Part shown: positions 1-6,267 of the stretch, piece by piece
Layout: each line of letters starts with the position of its first letter
Numbering within the stretch: the stretch's first letter is position 1
The notes under the pieces: generated by a model
What the model was told of the DNA's origin: nothing
What the model saw: only the letters and a program-made list of their open reading frames with translations
The model's database searches: none
NCBI GenBank assembly: GCA_945861605.1
Contig: CAMAVG010000053.1
Span: 1 to 6,671 of the forward strand
Source: Rickettsia typhi
GTDB lineage: Bacteria > Pseudomonadota > Alphaproteobacteria > Rickettsiales > Deianiraeaceae
Direction of reading: 5' to 3'
Length of the DNA stretch: 6,671 nt
Position numbers and translations under genes: made by a program

Positions 1-40
1 ATAAAAAAGGAATCGCCTTTGTAATTTTCTTGAAAAACAT
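1..40 (-). CDS. Start of an unidentified reading frame downstream of atpD (partial)
   Basis: An ATG on the minus strand at 40-38 opens a frame that runs to the window edge and reads MFFKKITKAIPFL. It begins 4 bases after the atpD stop codon, a spacing typical of co-transcribed genes. The visible residues are basic, then hydrophobic, which would suit the start of a signal peptide or membrane segment. They do not resemble the usual start of the epsilon subunit (atpC), the normal neighbour of atpD in alphaproteobacteria, nor that of the gamma subunit. There is no Shine-Dalgarno motif before the ATG. Only 13 codons are visible, so the frame may be a chance one or the true start may lie further on. 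No function is proposed. Confidence 0.3.
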   Translation of the reverse strand, partial: MFFKKITKAIPFL

Positions 41-44
41 TATT

Positions 45-1457
45 TCACATATTTTTTGCCTTGTCCAAAGCTTCCTCAATTGTTCCAACCATGTAAAATG
101 CACCTTCGGGTATTGAATCATGTTTTCCTTCGGAAATTTCCTTGAAGCCGCGAATTGTCTCTTTCAATGTTACCAATTTACCCGGTGCACCAGTGAAAAT
201 CTCCGCCACATGGAATGGTTGGGATAGGAATCTTTGTATTTTTCTCGCTCTTGAAACGGTTAATTTGTCTTGATCGGAAAGCTCATCCATTCCGAGAATA
301 GCGATGACATCCTGAAGTGATTTGTATGATTGTAAAATTTCTTGGACTTTTCTTGCGACATCGTAGTGCTCATGACCGACGATTTGAGGATCAAGAATTG
401 TCGAAGTCGATTCGAGTGGATCAACGGCAGGGTAGATTCCAAGCTCCGCAATTTGACGCGAAAGAACTGTCGTTGCATCAAGGTGGGCAAAAGATGTTGC
501 GGGAGCAGGGTCGGTTAAGTCATCGGCAGGAACATAAACAGCTTGGATTGATGTAATTGAGCCGTTTTTTGTTGATGTAATTCGCTCTTGAAGTTTCCCC
601 ATGTCGGTTGCGAGAGTCGGTTGATAACCAACTGCTGAAGGAATTCTATCCAAAAGTGATGAAATTTCACTTCCGGCTTGGGTGAATCTGAAGAGGTTAT
701 CGACGAAAAAAAGGACATCTTGGTTCTCTTTGTCGCGGAAATATTCAGCCATTGTGAGGGCGGAAAGTGCAACTCTGGCACGCGCTCCAGGGGGTTCACT
801 CATTTGACCATACACAAGCGCAACCTTGGAATTAGCGGGATTTTCGATATCAATAACTTTGGATTCGATCATCTCGTGGTATAAATCGTTTCCTTCACGA
901 GTACGCTCACCAACGCCGGCAAATACGGAAAAACCACCGTGTGCTTTTGCGATGTTGTTGATAAGTTCCATGATTAGTACGGTTTTTCCAACACCTGCTC
1001 CGCCGAAAAGTCCAACTTTTCCACCCTTAACATATGGTGCGAGAAGGTCGATAACTTTAATTCCCGTCACGAGAATTTCCTGGCTCGTTGCTTGTTCGAC
1101 GAGCTCCGGTGCGGCGTTGTGAATTTGAGATGTTTCTTTTGCGTTGCAAGAGCCTCTTAAATCAACCTCTTGACCAACAACGTTGAAAATTCTGCCCAAA
1201 ACTTCACGCCCAACAGGTACGGAAATTTGCTTGCCTGTATCGATAACTTCAGTTCCGCGAACCAACCCATCGGTTGATTGCATTGCGAGTGCTCGCACGG
1301 AGTTGTCGCCAATATGTTGCGCGACTTCAAGCGTCAGTGTTGATCCGTTGAATTGACATTCAAGTGCATTTAAAATTGCGGGGAGTTGACCGTCGAATTC
1401 GACATCCACAATGGCACCAAATATTTGGGAAATTCTACCTTTTATTCCAACTGACAT
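45..1457 (-). CDS. atpD: F1F0 ATP synthase subunit beta (catalytic)
   Basis: This is the catalytic beta subunit of the F1 sector. Three copies alternate with three alpha subunits on the cytoplasmic side of the inner membrane and make ATP from ADP and phosphate, driven by proton flow through F0. The 470 residues are normal family length. Visible landmarks are the N-terminal beta-barrel (about 1-80), the P-loop GGAGVGKT (152-159), the catalytic glutamate in GVGERTRE (E184), the Walker B aspartate in LFFVDN (D253), the adenine-pocket tyrosine in IYPAVDP (Y342), and the DELSD segment (391-395) that contacts gamma. The sequence is closest in style to alphaproteobacterial and mitochondrial beta. 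Two spots are unusual: LLDRIPSAVGYQ at 268-279, where I expect LLGR, and DLRGS at 99-103, where I expect DERGP. The ATG lies 2 bases after the atpA stop and has no Shine-Dalgarno motif, so translation is probably coupled to atpA. The stop is TGA. Confidence 0.98.
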   Translation of the reverse strand: MSVGIKGRISQIFGAIVDVEFDGQLPAILNALECQFNGSTLTLEVAQHIGDNSVRALAMQSTDGLVRGTEVIDTGKQISVPVGREVLGRIFNVVGQEVDLRGSCNAKETSQIHNAAPELVEQATSQEILVTGIKVIDLLAPYVKGGKVGLFGGAGVGKTVLIMELINNIAKAHGGFSVFAGVGERTREGNDLYHEMIESKVIDIENPANSKVALVYGQMSEPPGARARVALSALTMAEYFRDKENQDVLFFVDNLFRFTQAGSEISSLLDRIPSAVGYQPTLATDMGKLQERITSTKNGSITSIQAVYVPADDLTDPAPATSFAHLDATTVLSRQIAELGIYPAVDPLESTSTILDPQIVGHEHYDVARKVQEILQSYKSLQDVIAILGMDELSDQDKLTVSRARKIQRFLSQPFHVAEIFTGAPGKLVTLKETIRGFKEISEGKHDSIPEGAFYMVGTIEEALDKAKNM

Positions 1458-1459
1458 AA

Positions 1460-2989
1460 TTATTTATTAAAAGATTCTGTAAATTTTTGTATTGTTGATG
1501 CAAGTTTTTTCTTGAGGTCATCGGAAATTTGTTTTTTTACGGCGATTTCTTCAAGAATTTCAGGAGTCATGGACTTAATGTAGTTCAATAATTCCTTTTC
1601 GTATTGGCATACTTTGGGCGTCGGTACATCTTTCAAATAGTTATTTACGCCGGCGAAAAGTACGACAACTTGCTCTTCAATTAAAAGCGGAGAATATTGT
1701 GCCTGTTTCAGCAATTCCGTGAGTTTTTTACCGCGTTGAAGTGTGTTGAATGTTGCTTGGTCAAGATCGGATTCAAATTGCGAAAATGCTTCGAGCTCCC
1801 TGAATTGTGCGAGGTCAAGTTTCAGCGTTCCAGCGACTTGCTTCGTTGCCTTGATTTGAGCAGCGGAGCCAACACGGGAAACGGATAATCCGACATTGAC
1901 GGCAGGGCGAATTCCCTTGTAAAACAATGCGGATTCAAGGAAAATTTGACCGTCTGTGATTGAAATTACATTTGTTGGAATATAAGCAGAGACATCGCCA
2001 GCTTGCGTTTCGATGATTGGAAGTGCGGTTAGCGAGCCAGAACCTTTTTCGGAATTGAGTTTTGCAGCGCGTTCCAAAAGGCGGGAGTGTAAGTAGAAAA
2101 CATCGCCAGGGTAAGCCTCACGCCCTGGTGGACGCTTCAAAAGTAGGGACATTTCGCGGTAAGCGACTGCGTGTTTTGAGAGATCATCATAAACAATCAA
2201 TGCGTGCATGCCGTTGTCCCTGAAATATTCAGCAATTGCACAGCCTGTGTATGGTGCAAGATATTGCATTGGAGCGGGCTCCGAGGCAGTTGCGGCAACG
2301 ATGATTGAGTAATCCATTGCACCGTTTTCTTCGAGTTTTTTGACTAATTGTGCAACAGATGAGCGTTTTTGACCGATTACAACATAGACGCAATATAGCT
2401 TTTCGCTATTGTTTTTCGTGCGCTTGTTATTTTCGCGTTGATTCAAGATTGTATCAATTGCGACGGCGGTTTTTCCGGTTTTTCTATCACCAATGATTAG
2501 CTCTCTTTGACCTCTTCCGATTGGAATTAGGGCATCGATTGCTTTGATTCCTGTTTGAACTGGTTCGTGAACGGATTGACGGGAGATGATGTCCGGTGCA
2601 TGGCGTTCAACATTGTATATTGTAGAAGCGTTTAGCGGTCCTTTTCCATCGATTGGCTCGCCAAGTGCGTTTACGACCCTTCCAAGAAGTTCCATTCCAA
2701 CTGGTGTGCTTACGGATTTCCCCGTAGCTTTCACAATGTCGCCCTCCTTGATGTTGTGATCCGACCCAAGAAGTACAATTCCGACTTGATCTCTCTCAAG
2801 ATTCAAGACCATTCCTCGCACGCCGGAATCGAACTCAACAAGTTCCGACATTCCAACATTATGCAGACCATCAACGATTGCAACGCCATCTTTTACCGAT
2901 GTTACGGTGCCTCCAACATGGATTTGAGGATTAAAATTTTTACCTTCTAAAGCGTGCTTTAGTGAATCTATAGTTGTTTTTACAGACAT
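1460..2989 (-). CDS. atpA: F1F0 ATP synthase subunit alpha
   Basis: This is the non-catalytic, nucleotide-binding alpha subunit of F1, which supplies the arginine finger to the beta active sites. The 509 residues match the family length. Landmarks are the N-terminal barrel (about 25-95), the P-loop GDRKTGKT (167-174), the Walker B strand LIVYDD (264-269), the PPGREAYPGD stretch (287-296), and the arginine finger in SVSRVGSA (R372). The loop after the P-loop helix (about 184-198) is longer than in Escherichia coli, as in mitochondria and alphaproteobacteria. In the P-loop, K170 replaces the glutamine I expect in GDRQTGKT. The start is well fixed: an in-frame TAA lies directly before the ATG, and TAGG a few bases upstream is the only weak Shine-Dalgarno in the window. 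No delta-subunit gene precedes it and no gamma gene follows it; atpD comes 2 bases after the TAA stop. Confidence 0.98.
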   Translation of the reverse strand: MSVKTTIDSLKHALEGKNFNPQIHVGGTVTSVKDGVAIVDGLHNVGMSELVEFDSGVRGMVLNLERDQVGIVLLGSDHNIKEGDIVKATGKSVSTPVGMELLGRVVNALGEPIDGKGPLNASTIYNVERHAPDIISRQSVHEPVQTGIKAIDALIPIGRGQRELIIGDRKTGKTAVAIDTILNQRENNKRTKNNSEKLYCVYVVIGQKRSSVAQLVKKLEENGAMDYSIIVAATASEPAPMQYLAPYTGCAIAEYFRDNGMHALIVYDDLSKHAVAYREMSLLLKRPPGREAYPGDVFYLHSRLLERAAKLNSEKGSGSLTALPIIETQAGDVSAYIPTNVISITDGQIFLESALFYKGIRPAVNVGLSVSRVGSAAQIKATKQVAGTLKLDLAQFRELEAFSQFESDLDQATFNTLQRGKKLTELLKQAQYSPLLIEEQVVVLFAGVNNYLKDVPTPKVCQYEKELLNYIKSMTPEILEEIAVKKQISDDLKKKLASTIQKFTESFNK

Positions 2990-3009
2990 TTAACCTAATA
3001 CAAAATACT

Positions 3010-3022
3010 TTCTTCGGAAGAA
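3010..3022. repeat. Small inverted repeat in the atpA leader region
   Basis: TTCTT and AAGAA flank a 3-base centre, giving a 13-base imperfect palindrome 21 bases before the atpA start. It could fold as a short hairpin in the atpA leader RNA or act as a protein site, but an inverted repeat this short and simple is also expected by chance in AT-rich DNA. Confidence 0.25.
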
Positions 3023-3042
3023 GAATTCGTGCTTTTTTAATT

Positions 3043-3049
3043 TGTCAAG
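3043..3049 (-). promoter_or_regulatory. Candidate -35 element for the atpA-atpD unit
   Basis: Read on the minus strand this is CTTGACA, a perfect sigma70-type -35 hexamer with the leading C common in alphaproteobacterial promoters. It lies about 54 bases before the atpA start. No good -10 hexamer follows at 16-18 bases; the sequence there is near ATTCTT. It is the best candidate for the leftward promoter in this intergenic region, but half of the evidence is missing. Confidence 0.3.
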
Positions 3050-3055
3050 AATTAT

Positions 3056-3085
3056 TTTACAAGAAATTTTTAGACTATATATAAT
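3056..3085 (+). promoter_or_regulatory. Predicted sigma70-type promoter for the lipoprotein gene
   Basis: TTTACA at 3056-3061 matches five of six -35 consensus bases and is separated by 18 bases from a perfect TATAAT at 3080-3085. Transcription would start near 3091-3093 and give a leader of about 70 bases before the lipoprotein ATG at 3164. No comparable rightward promoter was seen in the rest of the intergenic region. The A/T-rich background raises the chance of a spurious match. Confidence 0.5.
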
Positions 3086-3120
3086 TATCAATCACGCTTT
3101 GAAAAAAAATCTTGCAATAT

Positions 3121-3147
3121 AAAAAATATGCTTTTTTATGCAAAAAA
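3121..3147 (+). repeat. A6 / T6 / A6 tracts able to form two exclusive hairpins
   Basis: An A run (3121-3126), a T run (3132-3137) and a second A run (3142-3147) are separated by TATGC and ATGC. The T run could pair with either A run, giving two mutually exclusive all-A/U stems just before the lipoprotein start at 3164. Such stems are weak, and the tracts may instead reflect base composition or bent DNA. Confidence 0.3.
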
Positions 3148-3163
3148 TGATTATTTTCATACT

Positions 3164-3787
3164 ATGAAAAAACTTAGCATAATACTTTTAGCCTCAATTT
3201 CTCTTTTACAATCTTGCGGTGATGCAAAAAAAACTCAAGAACAATCACCTAAGGACACAGGAAGACTCACACAATTAAACCTTCCGGAATGGGTAATTGA
3301 TCCATCAATCGAAGGAAAAATTGCCGCAGTGGGAATTGCTCCAAAAACAGTTGGAGGAATTAAAATGCAAATTGCACAGGCGGAATCCGACGCTGTTGCA
3401 AACATGGCTGCGCAAATTCAAACATCAGTTTCAAGAATTACAAAGGAATCGATGCGTCGCGCAGGTGTTGCAACGGAGGTGAAAAGCTCTGAAGCCGTTG
3501 ACCAATACTTCGCACAGGCGACAAAATCCGTCGTAAAAGATGTCCCAATTTCCGGTGCAAAAAGAAAAAATATCTATCAAAGTCCATCAGATGGCACCCT
3601 CTACATTCAAATGGTAATTGAACCAACTGCGGTTAAAGAATACCTTATTTCAATGGCGGATACTCTTGCAAGTGGCATGAAAGATTTCGGCGTAACGCAA
3701 AAAACCATTGCGCAAACTGAAAACTCAATGAAGGATTTATTTAGCGAGCTGGAAGTTTCAACAAACACCACTGCGGAAAAAAAATAA
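3164..3787 (+). CDS. LPP20-family outer-membrane-type lipoprotein
   Basis: This is a secreted lipoprotein of 207 residues. The start at 3164 is chosen because it gives a clean type II signal peptide: MKK, a hydrophobic stretch (4-15), then the lipobox LQSC with the lipidated cysteine at 18. An earlier ATG at 3128 adds 12 residues (MLFYAKNDYFHT) that would spoil the signal sequence. Gly follows the cysteine, so outer-membrane sorting is likely. The mature part resembles the LPP20 family: PEWV (41-44), AAVGIAP (54-60), an Ala-rich helical stretch (70-84), a Val/Ser-rich middle, and the strand YIQMVIEP (147-154). The family is known for surface antigens such as Helicobacter Lpp20, but its biochemical role is unclear, so no function is inferred. 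The C-terminus is polar (TNTTAEKK). It is divergent to atpA and upstream of topA; neither neighbour suggests a role. There is no clear Shine-Dalgarno motif. Confidence 0.75.
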   Translation: MKKLSIILLASISLLQSCGDAKKTQEQSPKDTGRLTQLNLPEWVIDPSIEGKIAAVGIAPKTVGGIKMQIAQAESDAVANMAAQIQTSVSRITKESMRRAGVATEVKSSEAVDQYFAQATKSVVKDVPISGAKRKNIYQSPSDGTLYIQMVIEPTAVKEYLISMADTLASGMKDFGVTQKTIAQTENSMKDLFSELEVSTNTTAEKK

Positions 3788-3790
3788 TAG

Positions 3791-3804
3791 AAGCATCGAT
3801 GCTT
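3791..3804. repeat. Perfect 14-base palindrome after the lipoprotein gene
   Basis: AAGCATCGATGCTT reads the same on both strands and starts 4 bases after the lipoprotein stop codon. As RNA it could form a 5-bp stem with a 4-base loop, but no T run follows, so it is a poor intrinsic terminator. A symmetric protein-binding site is an alternative. Its left half (AAGCATC) is also complementary to a second copy of the right half at 3835-3841. Confidence 0.5.
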
Positions 3805-3808
3805 TGAA

Positions 3809-3824
3809 TCAAGTTTAATCTTGA
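3809..3824. repeat. Short stem-loop overlapping the topA -35 candidate
   Basis: TCAAG (3809-3813) and CTTGA (3820-3824) are complementary around the loop TTTAAT. The stem can extend outward by AAT/ATT across a bulged C. It sits between the palindrome at 3791-3804 and the second GATGCTT at 3835-3841, and its right arm overlaps the TTGACA hexamer at 3821-3826. Confidence 0.35.
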
Positions 3825-3852
3825 CATTGCAAAAGATGCTTTCATTTACAAT
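3821..3852 (+). promoter_or_regulatory. Candidate topA promoter
   Basis: TTGACA (3821-3826) is a perfect -35 hexamer. The best -10 candidate, TACAAT (3847-3852), matches five of six bases, but the spacer is 20 bases, longer than the usual 16-18. An alternative pairing is TTGCAA (3827-3832) with TAAAAT (3852-3857), spacer 19. A start near 3858-3863 would leave a very short leader before the GTG at 3873. topA may also be served by read-through from the lipoprotein gene. Confidence 0.35.
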
Positions 3853-3872
3853 AAAATATTTTTTATTCGTTT

Positions 3873-6263
3873 GTGAATATTGTTGTTGTGGAATCGCCTG
3901 CTAAGTCAAAAACTATCACATCATACCTTGGAAAAGGCTTTAAAGTTATGGCTTCGTTTGGACACATTCGCGAACTTCCATCAAAAGATGGCTCAGTCGA
4001 TGTCCTCAATGATTTCAAAATGGATTATCAAGTCTCCGCTGATTCCAAAAAAACCGTTGCCGAACTTGCAAAAGCAGCAAAAGAATGCGACATACTATAC
4101 TTAGCGACGGATCCTGACCGCGAAGGAGAGGCTATCTCATGGCATGTTTACGAAGCCCTCAAGGAAAGGAAATCTCTACCGAAAAAAGTGGTGCGAATCA
4201 CATTTAACCAGATCACAAAATCGGCAATTTTACATGCAGTTGCAAACCCACGCGAAATCGATTACCACCTTGTAAATGCCCAGCAAGCAAGGCTCGCATT
4301 GGATTATTTGATGGGTTTCAACATTTCACCGGTACTTTGGCGAAAACTCCCGGGGAGTAAATCCGCGGGGCGTGTGCAATCCGTTGCATTGCGATTGGTC
4401 TGTGAAAAAGAGGAGGAAATCGAGGCATTCAAAACGGAGGAATATTGGTCAATTGAGGCAGATTTTTCCGTAAATAATGCAAAAATTCCCGCAGTTTTGG
4501 AAATTTTCAAAGGCGAAAAACTGGAAAAGTTTTCAATCACAAGTGAAAAACAGGCAAACGAAGCTCTGAAGGAGCTTGCTGGCAAAAATTACGAAATAAC
4601 GGAAATCCAAACGAAGGAAACTCGCAGAAAACCTTACGCTCCGTTCACGACATCAACCCTTCAGCAAGAGGCTTCCAGCAAAATTTATTTCTCTCCAAAA
4701 AGAACGATGCAAGTTGCACAGGGTCTTTATGAAGGTGTTGCAATCGATGGTGAAACCAAGGGTTTGATTACATACATGAGAACCGACTCAATCACGATTT
4801 CGCAGGACGGACTCAACGATATTCGCAAATATATCAGTACTTTAGGCGAAAAATATCTGCCGTCAAAACCGGTTTTTTATGTCTCAAAAGCACAAAATGC
4901 ACAGGAGGCTCACGAAGCCATCCGCCCGACCGATGCCTCGCTCACACCTGAAAAAGCGAAAAAATTCCTCAAGGAGGAGCAATTCAAATTGTACGATCTA
5001 ATCTGGCGAAGGGCGGTTGCATCGCAAATGGAAAATGCAATTTTTGAGGCAACAAAGGTTAATATTGAAACGCAAAACCACTCATTCAAGGCGAATGGCT
5101 CGGTTATTAAGTTCGATGGGTTTTTGAAAGTCTACAATTTTAGCATTTCAGATGACACGATCCTCCCAACAATGAAACAAGGAGACGCCGCAAAGCCGCT
5201 CGAAATCAAACCAAATCAACACTTCACACAAGCACCGGCAAGGTATACCGAAGCAACTCTCATCAAACAATTGGAGGAAAAAGGAATAGGTCGTCCATCA
5301 ACTTACGCAAGCACAATTTCGGTAATTCAAGAAAGGGAATATGTGAAAATGAACGAAGCAAAACGCCTTGCTCCGGAACTTCGCGGAAGAGTCGTCGATG
5401 TTTTCCTGAGAAAATTCTTTGCAAAATATGTTGAATACGGTTTCACGGCATCACTTGAAGAAGAGCTTGATTCAATCGCCGAAGGTAAAGTAACGCGTGA
5501 GAACTTCCTGAAGGGGTTTTGGTCTCCATTCAAGCAAAATGTCGATGACGCAATGAAAGAAGAATACGAAAATGTGACGAAAGCACTCAACGAAAAGCTT
5601 GCCCACATTGTTTTTCAAACGGATGAAGACGGCGTTCTTCAAAACGACTGCCCAACTTGTAAAAAAGGAAAATTGCAGTTGAAACTTGGCAAGTTTGGAC
5701 TTTTCGCCTCGTGCGAGAACTACCCCGAATGCAAACATATTTTCAACCCAGAAGGAGGATCCGCCGGCGGATTTGCAGAAAATGCGACTGCCGAAGCAAC
5801 ACTTTTAGGCGAGGAAGGTTCGAAAAAGTATTTCCTCAAAAAAGGTCCATATGGTCTTTATGTTGAAATTTCCGACGACAACCCCCCAGCGGAAGAGGAA
5901 AAGCTCACAAAAACCGGCAAGAAATCCACAAAAAAAGCAACTGAACCAAAGCCAAAAAGGGTTTCAATTCCGAAAAACATCGATGCTTCTTCCGTTGATA
6001 TCGCCCTTGCGAAAAAACTTGAAGAACTTCCGCGAACGATTGGAATTCACCCTGAAGATGGTCTTGTTATCAAGGCGGGGATTGGTCCTTTTGGTCCTTA
6101 TGTTGTGCACAATGGTATGTATGCGAGTCTTAAAACGACGCAAGAACTCTTTGAAATCACCATTGATGAAGCCGTTGAAAAAATTACAGCAAAAGCCAAC
6201 GCACCAAAAAAAACAGGCAGAACCGGCGGGTTTAAGAAAAAAGCAGTGAAACCGAAAAAATAA
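3873..6263 (+). CDS. topA: DNA topoisomerase I (type IA)
   Basis: This enzyme relaxes negatively supercoiled DNA by cutting one strand through a tyrosine-DNA link, passing the other strand and resealing. Landmarks over 796 residues: the Toprim domain with VVVESPAKSKTI (4-15, catalytic E7) and ATDPDREGE (78-86, metal-binding D80, D82, E84); GRVQSVALR (166-174); the active-site tyrosine Y301 with R303 in LITYMRTDS; and EAHEAIRPTD (345-354). The C-terminal part has one four-cysteine zinc ribbon (C593, C596, C614, C620), then two Toprim C-terminal repeats around KKGPYGLYVEI (656-666) and IGPFGPYVVHNGMYASLK (737-754), joined by a Pro/Lys-rich linker, and a Lys-rich tail (779-796) suited to DNA contact. 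The GTG start gives the family's typical N-terminus, and an in-frame TAA at 3852-3854 excludes any plausible longer form. No Shine-Dalgarno motif is visible. The next gene begins 4 bases after the stop. Confidence 0.98.
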   Translation: MNIVVVESPAKSKTITSYLGKGFKVMASFGHIRELPSKDGSVDVLNDFKMDYQVSADSKKTVAELAKAAKECDILYLATDPDREGEAISWHVYEALKERKSLPKKVVRITFNQITKSAILHAVANPREIDYHLVNAQQARLALDYLMGFNISPVLWRKLPGSKSAGRVQSVALRLVCEKEEEIEAFKTEEYWSIEADFSVNNAKIPAVLEIFKGEKLEKFSITSEKQANEALKELAGKNYEITEIQTKETRRKPYAPFTTSTLQQEASSKIYFSPKRTMQVAQGLYEGVAIDGETKGLITYMRTDSITISQDGLNDIRKYISTLGEKYLPSKPVFYVSKAQNAQEAHEAIRPTDASLTPEKAKKFLKEEQFKLYDLIWRRAVASQMENAIFEATKVNIETQNHSFKANGSVIKFDGFLKVYNFSISDDTILPTMKQGDAAKPLEIKPNQHFTQAPARYTEATLIKQLEEKGIGRPSTYASTISVIQEREYVKMNEAKRLAPELRGRVVDVFLRKFFAKYVEYGFTASLEEELDSIAEGKVTRENFLKGFWSPFKQNVDDAMKEEYENVTKALNEKLAHIVFQTDEDGVLQNDCPTCKKGKLQLKLGKFGLFASCENYPECKHIFNPEGGSAGGFAENATAEATLLGEEGSKKYFLKKGPYGLYVEISDDNPPAEEEKLTKTGKKSTKKATEPKPKRVSIPKNIDASSVDIALAKKLEELPRTIGIHPEDGLVIKAGIGPFGPYVVHNGMYASLKTTQELFEITIDEAVEKITAKANAPKKTGRTGGFKKKAVKPKK

Positions 6264-6267
6264 TTCT

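Noticed and set aside
826..1122. A 98-codon plus-strand open frame opposite atpD
   Set aside because: It is fully antisense to a clearly real gene, has no recognisable domain, and its composition follows from the atpD codons.
45..2989. The ATP synthase pair as an N-ATPase or other alternative ATPase
   Set aside because: Both subunits are of the ordinary alphaproteobacterial/mitochondrial type, and the order alpha then beta is opposite to that of the N-ATPase operon.
3128..3163. An upstream ATG that would lengthen the lipoprotein by 12 residues
   Set aside because: The extra residues are polar and aromatic and would precede a complete signal peptide beginning MKK. The ATG at 3164 fits lipoprotein export better.
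3791..3810. The palindrome as a rho-independent terminator of the lipoprotein gene
   Set aside because: The stem would be only 5 bp and is followed by TGAATC rather than a T run, so the usual criteria are not met.
3806..3810. A GAATC site upstream of topA as a CcrM-type (GANTC) methylation control site
   Set aside because: GANTC sites are frequent by chance, occur elsewhere in this window inside genes, and nothing shows that this organism has such a methylase.
5851..6249. A 132-codon Lys/Arg-rich frame inside the 3' end of topA
   Set aside because: It is the shifted reading of the lysine-rich topA tail. The topA frame carries recognisable C-terminal repeats through the same bases, so this is a shadow.
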